Assembly: GCF_017562075.2 (NCBI RefSeq)
Contig: NC_054085.1
Location: 9,952,259-10,016,258, forward strand
Direction: 5' to 3'
DNA: 64,000 bases
Source of the DNA: Anopheles merus
Taxonomy: Eukaryota > Arthropoda > Insecta > Diptera > Culicidae
Shown: piece after piece, positions 12,719 to 23,568 of the stretch
Layout: each line of letters opens with the position of its first letter
How positions within the stretch are numbered: the stretch's first letter is position 1
Translations under genes and position numbers: made by a program
Notes under the pieces: model-generated
The model's database searches: none
Told to the model about the DNA's origin: nothing
What the model saw: only the letters and a program-made list of their open reading frames with translations

Positions 12719-15442
12719 TTAATGATTTTTTACTGATTTACAATTGCTGTGTGTGCCTAAAATTTATATCAAAATATAAATAGATTTGATTAAGTTTTTG
12801 ATTTACTGATACCTTTTACACTTACCTTTCATATCTACACCCAGTCTCGTGAAAATTATGGCAATATTTCATCAACATATGTCCTTTATCCATTTAAATG
12901 TTGATGAATTTCTCGAAATATGAAACTGAGTTCGTGTTAGTGACATACCTTTCAAATAAATGTGACATTTCTCTGCTGTATGTTGGAATTTATACCTTTA
13001 GCTACCAAGAATTGATAATCAAATCCTTTACCCCTTCCTAGAAAAATACTTGACATTTTGGTCCGATCTGAAAATCATACTTCACCACGTTCCAATTATA
13101 TCCCGCATGCCCGATTGCACTTCATCGTACAGATGACCGCTGGTTGGAGCTATTTCAATTGCTCTTACTGCAGCACACAGTCACTTGATGGTTTTTGTTT
13201 CCCACGAACCAGGCTGTCGATAAAGTGTATTCGTCAATCAGTACAGTGCAGCTGGTGAAATGACAATACAAAAATGCACATAAACCGTGACAGTGCGCCG
13301 CAGGAAATCAACGATGATTGTTTTTTTCTTTCTGGTTTTTTTTTATTTTCATGCTGTCAATGTAAAATTGCAATAAAAAAGGGGAAAAAACAATTGACAA
13401 TAAACCTACTACAAAACGAGCACTCGAACGAGTCCTTCCTAAACAAAAAAAAACACATAAAAGGGGGTTTATGATTTTTGTGAAAATTTTATTTAAAAAT
13501 GCTGTTTTATTATTGATCGTTTGATCGCGTTAGCGGTTTTACAATATTGTTTCCCATACCATGTGTTGTCACCACTTTTTTTTTACTTCATGTTTATACC
13601 CTCATTGCGTTTTTCCTCTGTTCAATTTCACAGTTGCCAATCAATTCCCAATTCTGTTCGATACTCCATGGTGGCTTTTAGGAAATGGGGACGCTTTTGT
13701 TCATTATTTGCGCTTTCAAAAACGTCCCTCATCAAAGCATCCGTATTGCCTGATGGGCCTTGGGTGTTTTTTATTATGTTTTATCTTCATTTACACATCA
13801 CTTCCCTACGCTTCATTGAGTCCATCCAGTAATAGAGTCGATTTACAGCTACAGTAGTTGTTACAGATTGCAGTGTGCGTTGTTTTTTTCGCATTGTTGT
13901 CTCTTTCATGCTCATTACTTTCCCACAGTGCTTTTCGCGCGTCACTTCTACACCCTATACTTGAGTCACGTTTTAATTGATTTCAACCTGTTTCACTGCT
14001 CGCTGCACTAACATCCTAAAAGCTCGCACCCGCCCTCAATCAAGCTCTGAAACGGAAAATATGGGATAGCTAGCGTATGATTTGGCCATTGTTTGGTTCG
14101 CTTTTTGTTTTGTTTGTTTTGCATAAATCTCTTGGCTGGTCTTTATTGCGGTTCGTTGCAGTGTGGGTGCGGTTGCTTCAGGCGACGCGTTCGTTTTTTT
14201 TAAATTCGTTATTCCCTTTTGCACGGTTTGCTGTGATGCAGGCACACAGCAAAGCATTAAACAAAAAATAAATAAATGACAGCCAGATAGGTTGACACCT
14301 TTTCTGCGCTGCTGAACAGAACGTTTGCATGAAAGGTTTGAGTGGTTTATTTACAGTTCGTTAATTTTGAGACTTAGTCATGCAAATAAAATGTTGAATT
14401 AAACATAACCCTACTGTCAAAACGAAGCTCTTTGGCTGTCAAATTGTAAAAAAAAAAACAACGCATTTGTGAGACTTTTTGACGCTATCCGTAATGCAAT
14501 TCACTCAGTCGCTCATCCCACACCGTTCGAAACCATTTGAGCTTGTTAGAGAGACACATATCAAAAAGAAGCCATTCCAGCCAAATACACTTTGTATAGA
14601 ATTTTTTCCCTCCCATTCTCCCCCTGGTGCTGGTTCTGGCCATCACTACAGTCTTATTTCTAAGCTTTTTACACTGCACCGACAAACGGGGTGAGCTGGC
14701 AACACAGGAGCTGCCACCGTTCAAAATCAACGTCGTCGTCCTATTGCCTTCCCACTGCTATGCAGCTCGGTTTCGCTATCGCTTCCACACGATTGTACGC
14801 TTCGTGTGGTTTTGTTTCGTTATTTTGCTTCTGCTGTCTGCTCTACTAATCACTAGCATCTCACTCACTTACCTCTTGCAGTAGTTGGTTGGGCGGTGCG
14901 ATTATATACACATACACAGAGAGGATATACGGGGTGTTTTTTGTTGCTGTTGCTTTCAATCGTTCGCTTTCCCGTCCGCCACCGAAGTGCTACCGAAAAT
15001 GTACAGCTGCTACGCGAGCGGCATTAAGCACAGGCGTGTTAGAAGGTTAGACTACTTACAACTTGCAGCCAACTAAATATCGCCGACAATACTGTTGCTG
15101 TCTCGGATTTGATAGCTACGGGGACCGAGGGATAGTACTGCTGCGAGTGGGGTTATGTTTTTTTTCTCCTTTCCGTGTCTCTCTAACTCCCTGCCTTCGT
15201 TACGAGCCAGTAATGTAATACGATTTATCATGCCCTTCACGGTGCACATCTTCATTGTTGCTGTGTGCGAATTTTGTGCCATTGCTTGTCGAAATCAGTT
15301 CAATCCCCCTGGTTTTGCCCCATCTTTCTCTCGTCCAGGCCGGGGGAAATAAAATCATCACTATCGATCATCGTACATCGAGGCTCGACCCGCCGTGGGC
15401 CGCTTTGCATTTCTCCCCTTCATCCACCGCCCAAACGGTCCG
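12719..15442. other. 3' flank / possible 3' UTR of the TMTC1-like gene (left copy)
   Basis: This region lies downstream of the minus-strand stop codon at 15445-15443. It contains only short ORFs without family resemblance. A minus-strand AATAAA (read as TTTATT on the plus strand) at 14346-14351 is one candidate polyadenylation signal, which would give a 3' UTR of about 1.1 kb. That assignment is weak because such hexamers are common in AT-rich sequence. Confidence 0.4.
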
Positions 15443-15773
15443 TTACAGCTTGTCGAGCAGGTTGGACACGAGCAGCGGGGCAGCTAGCGGGGCACCGTTC
15501 GGATCGAGGGCGGTCGTACCGGAGGGCTGCTGCCGTTTCGGTTTGTGCCGTGATTTGGACCATTTTTTCGTTTTCCCACTGCCCTTACCGTTGTGGGTGG
15601 ATGGCGGTTCCGGTGCCGCACTGTGGGCAGCGGTGGGAGACGCCGATGCTGCTGCCAGTTTGCAGGCCTTCAGCGAGCTGGGAATGTGCTCCGACCGGTT
15701 GCAGTGTGGCGTGCGCAGTATTCGTATGCTTATTTCGGCCGGTTCCGCCGGGGGCCGTGGGTCCGTCTGCTTT
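15443..15773 (-). CDS. TMTC1: TMTC1-like gene, last exon (left copy)
   Basis: The exon starts after an acceptor ...CTGCAG at 15775-15774 and ends with TAA at 15445-15443. The single A at its start completes the AGA codon begun by the AG that ends exon 20028-19893. It then reads 109 codons to the stop: KQTDPRPPAEPAEIS, a middle rich in Ala, Ser and Pro, a strongly basic patch (KKWSKSRHKPKRQQ), and an end reading NLLDKL. The frame is fully open in this copy. The tail does not resemble a TPR repeat, so the TPR array ends at the previous exon. Confidence 0.8.
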
Positions 15774-15870
15774 CTGCAGTTTATTTTGGACTGTGAAAAA
15801 ATAGTGAAACAAGAAAAAAAAACTGATTTGAAATACTTTTTTTTATTTCACAATCAAAAATACATTTCTA

Positions 15871-15925
15871 ATGGAGACGCCTGGTTGTTCATGGGAAGAG
15901 CACACAAAACACCAGGCGTCTCCAT
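15871..15925. other. Strong intronic hairpin (left copy)
   Basis: ATGGAGACGCCTGGT at 15871-15885 is perfectly complementary to 15911-15925. The 25-nt loop can add three more pairs across a one-base bulge. On the minus-strand transcript it lies about 98 nt upstream of the acceptor of the last TMTC1-like exon. The second copy keeps it unchanged at 26538-26592. No function is known. It could be a splicing element, a small-RNA precursor or a tiny inverted-repeat element. Confidence 0.7.
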
Positions 15926-17661
15926 CCGAAGTAAAGTTGCAACGCAACGCGACGAAACAAACACGCCAGCAATCGTACAGAATCCATCAAAATCACGCCT
16001 CTACGCCGGTCGCTCCTACTTCCTGCTTCATTCGGTCCGAGAAAATCACTTACGCAATCTTTTATGCTTCCGGTGTCTTCCCTCGTGGTGGGCCCACTGT
16101 CGCCATTCACAATAGTGCTGCCGGTGCCGGTGTTAGTGCTGCTGCTGCTGCTGCTGCTGGTGCTGCCACTTCCACCGCTGCTTCCACTACTACTACTGCC
16201 ACTGTCGTATATCATCGCCCGGTTGCGAAGCTCGTGCTTTATGCTCCAATCACGGAGATAGATATCGTTCTGTATCGGAATGCCGCCGTTCGATAAGCGA
16301 ACTATAAATTGCCATCTGAAAAAGATTTATAGACGCACGCGGATCGCATTTTCGGTTAGTAAGAGCAAAGAAAGAGGCTGTGAGGGCTAGGGGAGATTGT
16401 GCAATGGGGTAGGTTGCAGTTACGAGTTGATTCGTTTCTCCCATCTTCGTACTTCGTACGCTTTTATTTCTATTTGTTTGACGAAGGCAAGCGAAGGGAA
16501 CACAGTGGGCGAGGGAGCTGGCGCTGGGTGGTAAAGCATAAAATCAGCTACCCGTTAGCAATGGCACACTCTATTTCGTTCCCCTTTTCTTCTCCAATCC
16601 ACCATTTACTCAGCTTCTATCGTTGTGTAGCTATTGCTGAAGGTTCAGCCCGCCCGGAATACGAATAGAAAGCTCAGTTGAATGGAACCGGATTTTCACT
16701 GCTTCCGCACAAAAACCGGTTGGCTCGTAAATTCCACCCCTTTTGTCCCGGGATCTACATCCCCCCCCCCCGCCCCCAGTAAGATGCAGAGGCACTGGTT
16801 TGGAACGCTGGCTCAAGAGTACAAAACCACTTCTGAAAATCCCTTTTTGCCCCTCTCAAAAACCTTGTCGGGCTCGGCTTTTCGGCCCACCGCCAAACCA
16901 GTGCCAACCCGTCCAATGGATTTCGGCACTGGCTGACTGGCTGGCTGGCTGTTCGGCAGAGCAGTGTGTTACGCAGCCGGAATGGAAATGCGACGAAGTG
17001 CGAATCCGACAGGCAAAACCGCCTAGCTCGTGCGGAAGCTTTGGATCGGTCGACTCGTCGCCAGCAGCGTCGTTGTTGCCGGCGCCGTTTGCAGAATATC
17101 GTAGTGTCACCCTGGGATCAAGAATGTCATCTCCGCTAGTGAAGAAAATGAATTATAAATTACACCTGCCCTGCGGGCCATGCTTACTCTATTTTATGCT
17201 GTGAGAGCTACTTGATGCTGTAACTAAAATTAAGTTTGCAATTGTGTGGTGCAGGAACGGTCGCTAGCGGTGCAATCATGCTGTAGTGAAGGGTGTTGTG
17301 AACGAGGGCTTACTTATTCTTTTTTATGGCTTTTCAACACAACTTAGAGCCACGTGCCTCGTTATTTAATCTCAAAACAGCTTCAAGCTATGCAGGTGAT
17401 TGGTGCAAACTGAATCCTGTTTGGATCATTCTACTGTTTTTGATTAATTTTGTGAAAAAGAAAGCATCATTATCCGGTATGAATGATAACTAGGATGATA
17501 TCGAGCTCGGCAAAGTTCGCACTTAGTGCCAATGATGTTGTGCCAAAAGAGGTTTTCTGGTTCTTGGAAGCATTCTTCTTTTTGGCTTGCTCTGATTTTA
17601 CGCAGTGAGATGAAAAGACAACTGAGGTTCTATGGAGCTTATTCAGGTTTGATCGTCATCA

Positions 17662-18300
17662 TTTATTTATTTATTAATCACAGCGCAATTTGTAGAGGAA
17701 TAGTCAAAATTAATCAATTTTGAATTAGGGTCATTTGAGCCAAACTTTGTCCATCTTGACTTTGGTGTCGATTCGATTAGGTGTACGAAAGTTAACATAA
17801 TCAAGAATGGACAAAGCGTCAATAGATCCACTAAGTATTTGATATAAAAATACACACTGTGCCGTCATTTGTTTATATTGGAGAGACTCCAGTACGAAAA
17901 AGAGGCACCTAGGGCGGTAAGGAGGGTTAAGTACAATCGTGGGATCCAGGCAATTCTTTGAATTGTTTCTATTCTAGCTATAATGTACTGCGGTGTAGGA
18001 GTCCATAAAGCACTCGCAAACTCAACGATTTGATGCACGATAGCATAATACAATGATTTGAGGCTGAACGGGTCTTTGAAAGCTCTACCATTACGAAAAA
18101 TGAAACTTAATAAGCGGTTTCGTTTTAGAAATGCAGAGCTCGTAATGATCTTGAAACGTTAACCTGCTGTCTAATTGCACACAGAGTTAGTTCTGGGAGC
18201 TAAATTTTCTGCGATTTTATAGTTGTCCAGTATTGGAAATCTTCTTCTCGTTAACGTAATCACTGAGCATTTGTAGACGTTGACACTCAAACGATTTGGT
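17662..18300 (-). pseudogene. Non-LTR retrotransposon relic (left copy)
   Basis: A minus-strand frame at 18053-17865 reads YYAIVHQIVEFASALWTP...IARIETIQR, which matches the C-terminal reverse-transcriptase thumb region of insect non-LTR elements (compare LVRSILEYSSVVWCP...IESVQKKF in the intact element). An (AATA)n tail on the minus strand at about 17685-17662 marks its 3' end. Stops elsewhere and the missing catalytic core show a 5'-truncated, dead copy. The upstream limit is approximate. Confidence 0.65.
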
Positions 18301-19031
18301 GCAAACTAAGTAGTGTAGTGTTAGTAGTGAAGCTATACAGAGAATTCTGAAGTCTCAAGCAGTCATCAGTATAGGAAACAGGCATTAAAATCTTGAAAAT
18401 TGTCGGCATATTGTAATTTCTGGTAGCTTGACAATCATTGAGCTAAAGCATCGTTAACACCATATCTTGACAGTTTTTCCAATCAACAAAGTCGAATCAA
18501 CGAAATATATCTTTTTTTATCGTGAGCTTTGATTTCTATTAAAATACATTTTAATACACCATTGAACTATTTTCAAAAGAGTTCAATTAGCGATTGATGG
18601 TTTTTGATTTTTGTCTTCTTTGACAAGATAACAAGCAACAACTACCAAAAAGCTCTAAATGTTTAAGGTTCGTGGTGTGCTTCAGTTAGATCTTCAAGAA
18701 TCTATTGTATAAATATGTTAAAGAGAATATGCAACTGAGCTACTGACACTTTATTTCCTATTGAAACCTCACAATCATGGCTGGACTTTCAACATTATTT
18801 TCCTTGTTCAGTTTTTTGTTTTGTTTTGTTCTTTTTTTGTGTATGTTCCTACCATCCTTGAAGGTTTGATTCCAATCAATTGAAAGGTATTTTACATTAT
18901 CTGTTGGAATCATTATTCCTAGATAACTCTTAAGTCTTGAGGTTTAGCTGAAGAGCCTAACAAATTTTTTTCCAAAACGATGTTTGTTGGAAAGTTTTGG
19001 AATGGTTCAGTAGAATCTGAAAACTCCTTTA

Positions 19032-19277
19032 CAGGGGTTTTCAGGAGTTTTCATAGCTATGAGACACTTAATCGGCTCCTTCTTCCGTGGAATGAACTTA
19101 ATGTAACGAGAATTGTACTCTGTAGCACCCTTGTTTGACAAATCCAATTGGAATTTCGAAGAAGAGTCCTGTCCTACAAGAGTGCCATGTAGTCCAATTT
19201 CCAACAAATGGTATTACTTACCATAAAAAAGAGTCAAGGAAGTGTCCCAAAACTATGAGAACCCCTGGAAAGCCCTG
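19032..19277. mobile_element. MITE with CAGGG...CCCTG ends (left copy)
   Basis: The left end CAGGGGTTTTCAGGAGTTTT is mirrored by the right end, with the shared inner motif TCATAG and GGGACACTT/GAGACACTT. TA precedes the left end and CA follows the right end, so a TA target site is likely, with one end mutated. It is the same family as 29696-29942 (its assembly copy) and 41036-41434. It has no coding capacity. Confidence 0.7.
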
Positions 19278-19892
19278 CATTTCACCATTAAGTGTTGAAA
19301 TCAAATGATCTGAAAGCACATATAATCGATTCAAAACATCAATTCGAGACCTCAGTCAGAATGTTTGAAACATGAAACATGAAATTGAAACATCACAGTT
19401 GAAAGTAAATCTTTAAACCGCAGTTATGTATTTCTCACAGATCTATAAATAAATTTAAAGTAGTATTCTATCAAAGGGGCTTATCAGTACAACATATCTA
19501 TCACCCCAACCATATTCACGCGTGCCCCCAGCCCAGCATCTTGTTTCCAGCCTATTTAGCAATGCTCAAACAAGGCCTTCCCACCGTAGAGATGCAATCC
19601 GCACCACCCACTGTTTAGCATCTTGCTGTGGGATTTGTTTTACAATCAAAATTATCGTACCATTTAACCGAGCTTCGACCCGACCCGGGCCCCACCCCAT
19701 CCATATCGAACGATCGCCCTCGACACATTCCGCTCGAGGAAAGAACGCCACCCGACCGGAACGAATTGATTAATGTTCCGGCATGGGCCGAGCATTCGCA
19801 ATGAAAGCATATCTTCATCGCACCATCGAACCCATTCGTGAACCGTTTCCCCAAGGCAAGGGATGTGCGGGCTGTTAACATATCACACTTAC

Positions 19893-20028
19893 CTCAGCAC
19901 CATTTGATGTAATCGCGACTGTTGTCCCATTTTGCGTAGACAGCGACAGGCACCAATCACGGATAATTGATGAGTTTCCATTATTTTGATCCCTTCCTGG
20001 TATTGTTTGAACGCTTCCAGCAGCATGT
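19893..20028 (-). CDS. TMTC1: TMTC1-like gene, penultimate exon (left copy)
   Basis: A 136-nt exon with acceptor AG at 20030-20029 and donor GTAAGT after 19893. It continues the TPR array: NMLLEAFKQYQEGIKIMETH...CRCLRKMGQQSRLHQMVL. It begins in phase 1 (AC completes the codon AAC from the previous exon's final A) and ends with AG, completed by A in the last exon. The coding sequence appears identical to the right copy. Confidence 0.85.
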
Positions 20029-20371
20029 CTGTCTCAGCGTGAAGAGGTGGAGAGAGAGAGAGACACACAGTGAGAAAATGCAACAAAGAAAAGGAGACAA
20101 AAATTAGAAACCGAAGCGAAAGAATAAAAAAAAGCAAAGAAAGGCTAACGAAGGGGCTAGCCCCAAGCGGGAAGGAATGGGTGGTTTCGGTCGTGTGCTA
20201 ATGCAATCGATCATGTCCCATCCACAGCACAGCACACAACAAAGGGAAAAGGAGGAAAAAATACCGTCAATAAAAATGGGCTCCACAGCAGTACGGAACG
20301 GGCCGAACAAATAACGAACGAGCGCGTTGGATGGGGGACAGACCGAACAGGGATAAATAATTTACACGTAC

Positions 20372-20577
20372 TTTGCTCCATCAGCCAGTCGCCGTACTGC
20401 CGGCGCAGGTCCGCATTGTACGGGTTGAGGCGGACGACGCGGGCCAGCAGCCGACCGGCAGCTGCCGGCTGCCCACCGTACAGCTTCACCAGCTCCAGGT
20501 AAGCCGCGGTAAAGAGCGGTTCCAGCTGAATGCAGCGCTCCAGCATCCGGATCGCGTCGCTCGTACGATTCGATTTT
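20372..20577 (-). CDS. TMTC1: TMTC1-like gene, TPR exon (left copy)
   Basis: A 206-nt exon with acceptor CACAG at the 20578 side and donor GTACGTG. It encodes about two TPR units: SDAIRMLERCIQLEPLFTAA and ARVVRLNPYNADLRRQYGDW. The start phase fits the AG that ends exon 38783-38526. It is the assembly duplicate of 31240-31035. Confidence 0.88.
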
Positions 20578-23412
20578 CTGTGCGGAAAGAGAAAGAAGGT
20601 GGAATGATGAGATGAAATTGATTAGAAATGGCAAGCACTGTGTATCGTTTTGGATCGGTTGTTCACTCAGACAGTGTGCGAGTAGTAAAAATCGGAAACG
20701 AAAGACCTTTCAGCGAGCGACGCCGAGCCGGGCGGGCGGTAGGACCGTCCTGGTAGGTCGTACCGCTAATGGCAAAGAGCCAAATTACAAGCAAAACATC
20801 CGTCTGTTTTCTGCTTTGCTCTTTTCAGTGAGAAGCAGAGAAAGTGAGGCAAAGAGTCGTAACAAGTTCCATCTTTACGCGTTCGACGAGTTGAAGTGGA
20901 TGAATATTTTATAATCCTTTTCATCTAAAGGTACTAGTCTTTATGGGTGTGTCTTGTGTGTGTGTGTGTGTGTGTATGTGAGTAGGAAGCTATATTCGAG
21001 TTTGTATCCTTTTAACTGCTTCACTTCACCATTTGGCGGACGCTGGTGTAGCCGCTGCCGCGGGATAAAATCGGAACCAAACCCACCGGACCACAGCTAC
21101 AAATTTTCACGTAAATAAATGGGAAAAGAAGACGGCGGGGAAATCGACTCCGAAAGCACGTTCATGCCGTGCGGCGTGCTTTTATTTCCTTTTGCAGCCA
21201 GTTCACTATTTACAATCAACTCGCCATCATCAACGTTTTCCAATTGGATGGCGGGGAGAAAGTGGACGGAAGATTCTATCCGTCCAACCGAACGTTTCGA
21301 GCGGCGGGCAGCGCGTGCACACGGGCGTTGGTTCGTTCGGTCGGAAAGCCAATAATGGTCACGATCATTATCATGAAAATGATGATGTAAGCTGTTCGAC
21401 GTGTTTTCCCCCGTCTGGCTTTTCCTTCGAGCGGCGGTTTTGTCTACACCAGTTGTGCTGTTTTGTCAGCTCTGTCATCTTGTCGTTAATTTTGATGACA
21501 AGCGCCGCCACGAACACACTCACACAAAAACATTCCCACCCCACCAGGAGAAGGAGAGAAGGTTGACATTTCCCTACACCGCACTGGACGAGCTTTCGCT
21601 AAAGTTCACACCACGCTGTTTGAACGACGCTGTTTGAAGGCGTTCGTTTCACGCAATGCGCGCAAGAAGCATTCCACCCAGGGGCAATAGTGCTTACAAC
21701 TGTGTACCGCTTTCCCCTACCTTCCCCTCAACCCGTCAAAACTAGCGCTCGCTGCACGACCAACACTTTTCCGCTCGTGAAATGTCAAATGACGACCACC
21801 ACGGGCAACAGAAAAAGCCGTTGTACGTGGAGGCGCGCGTATTCGCGCGAAAGACAGTTTGCTCGCTGGCTTGCTTTGGTACGAGCTTTGAAATGAAGTT
21901 TTTTTTTCAACCTTTCTCTTTCAGACCCTCTCGTTTTCTTTTGCTCTTGCGTTACATGCGACGACGGGTTGCAACTGTTGCCGGCGCTTTCACGTCACGG
22001 CCCTGAGTTAAACGAGTTGGGTTAATTTGGTGATGACAACACTTGCCCGGCTCGCGACCACTCCCGCCCGATTGTGTTGGACTGACATGAATTTTAATTT
22101 TAAAGTTTTGTTTTTGGTGGATGCAGCGGAGGGGCGCGGCGGGGTTGGGGGTTTGTTTTGATTTTCGATGAATTTTCCACGGTTCAAGGCATTTGCATGC
22201 CATTTGCATAATCCGTTGTTGGCTTTAAAGTGAACGGGACATTTTGGTTTTGTTTTATTTATTTTTTTTTAAACTCAGGACAATGTTGCAGTTCATTGGT
22301 GGTCTAGCAATAATGTTCATTTTAAAATTATGGTCCACAGCACGTTGGAGTTTGCGGGCTGTGGATTTGTGTTGCCGAAGTTACAAAAAAAATCTTGTGT
22401 AATATATTATTATTTTAAGAGTGAATGGTGCTTTTTCTGACAGTTTAGTTGTTCACTGCCAAAAATTCAGAATATGGGTAAACCACTCCAAGGTTTTCAG
22501 GATAGTTATATGCACGTATACACCAATCTGCTGAAAAGCCGCAGTTCAAAACCTCGCGGATTTCCCACGATAAAAATGAATGTGGTCGGGTCGCACAGTT
22601 CATGTTTTTCGTGTGCTATCTGGTATAAAAATCTTCCCAACAATCAAGTAGGAAGAACATCTTGCCTAATATGAGAACAGGTCGATGCAAAGACCATTGC
22701 TAGGTTACTATTTTCAGCTTGCTTTTGACAGTTTGATGAAAAAGTGTTTACAAACACAAACGGCTAATAATTAACAGGGAAATATGGACATATTTACTGT
22801 ATACAGAAACATTGATACTATTTTCATTTCTATTTACTTTCAATTAAACACTGGAACAATATGCATATCGTCCTTTGCTTATACCCCGGTGACGAATGAT
22901 AAAAGAGATCTTTGAATAAAATCAGCTATAGCACACAGAATGTTTGCAATCAGCACCAAAAATTCAACCCAAAACACCAAAAAACACTGCCATTCGCTTC
23001 ATAGTAATAAAAAATGTTTAATTTAACTTTTCAAATTTGCCCATGGCATTCTGTCAATTTGTTCTAAACGTCTCGACCTGTTCTTTCATGTATTTCGGTA
23101 GCGACGAACCTATTTTCGTCGTTCCAATTGCACCAAATTCCAATTGGACCAATATTTAGTGAACCATCTTTCAAAATTCATCTTTGAGAATTTAGGCTGT
23201 CAAATTGCATCGGCAAGCTAGTGAATATTCGCCTCAGAGAGACATTCATCTTGAAAATGACAGGAGTGTTCATCTTAAATAAACAATTCATCTTGAAGGG
23301 ACTACAGCTAAGAGAGAATCAACTGTAGCTCTCAATTAAAAAAAAGATTGATTCTTTGCTTTACATGTCTCATACAGCAAATAAATCATTTGATTGACCG
23401 TTTAATGCTGCT
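20578..23412 (-). other. TMTC1-like intron sequence (left copy)
   Basis: A short TG repeat lies near 20950-20976. The remainder has only unsupported ORFs. Several TTCATCTT motifs recur at 23170-23300 without forming a clear repeat. No gene was recognised. Confidence 0.5.
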
Positions 23413-23468
23413 ATAACACCACCGACAAACCGACGTGACACTGGCGTTACAAAAGTGTCCCACACGAA

Positions 23469-23568
23469 NNNNNNNNNNNNNNNNNNNNNNNNNNNNNNNN
23501 NNNNNNNNNNNNNNNNNNNNNNNNNNNNNNNNNNNNNNNNNNNNNNNNNNNNNNNNNNNNNNNNNNNN
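23469..23568. other. Assembly gap (100 Ns)
   Basis: Exactly 100 N characters, the conventional placeholder for a gap of unknown size. The left contig ends about 49 bases inside the MITE whose complete copy lies at 34083-34511, so the contig broke in repetitive DNA. Confidence 0.99.

Larger units (their letters stand above)
15774..19892 (-). other. TMTC1-like intron (left copy)
   Basis: A 4.1-kb intron between the last two exons. It holds the hairpin at 15871-15925, a CTG/GCC-rich low-complexity patch near 16100-16200, a C-run near 16760, a decayed retrotransposon at 17662-18300 and a MITE at 19032-19277. The plus-strand reading frames in 15255-17204 overlap the exon or low-complexity DNA and have no recognisable family. 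Confidence 0.6.
12887..23468. repeat. Left copy of a 10.6-kb direct duplication flanking an N gap
   Basis: This block reappears at 23569-34132 in the same order and orientation. Differences are mostly one-base changes in homopolymer length plus a few substitutions (for example around 18600-18720 versus 29265-29410). The left copy stops at the first N. The right copy starts at the base after the last N and continues into unique sequence. This geometry fits two contigs that overlap and were not merged, probably two haplotypes. It is likely an assembly duplication. Confidence 0.93.

Noticed and set aside
15255..16115. 286-codon plus-strand ORF (346 codons in the second copy at 25922-26962)
   Set aside because: It overlaps the minus-strand last TMTC1-like exon and a GCT/GCC repeat. 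Its length differs between copies because of one-base indels, and it has no recognisable family.
22674..23100. Possible inverted ends GAACAGGTCGA around 400 bases in the duplicated region
   Set aside because: The match is only about 11-13 bases, without target duplication or extension. Chance is likely.
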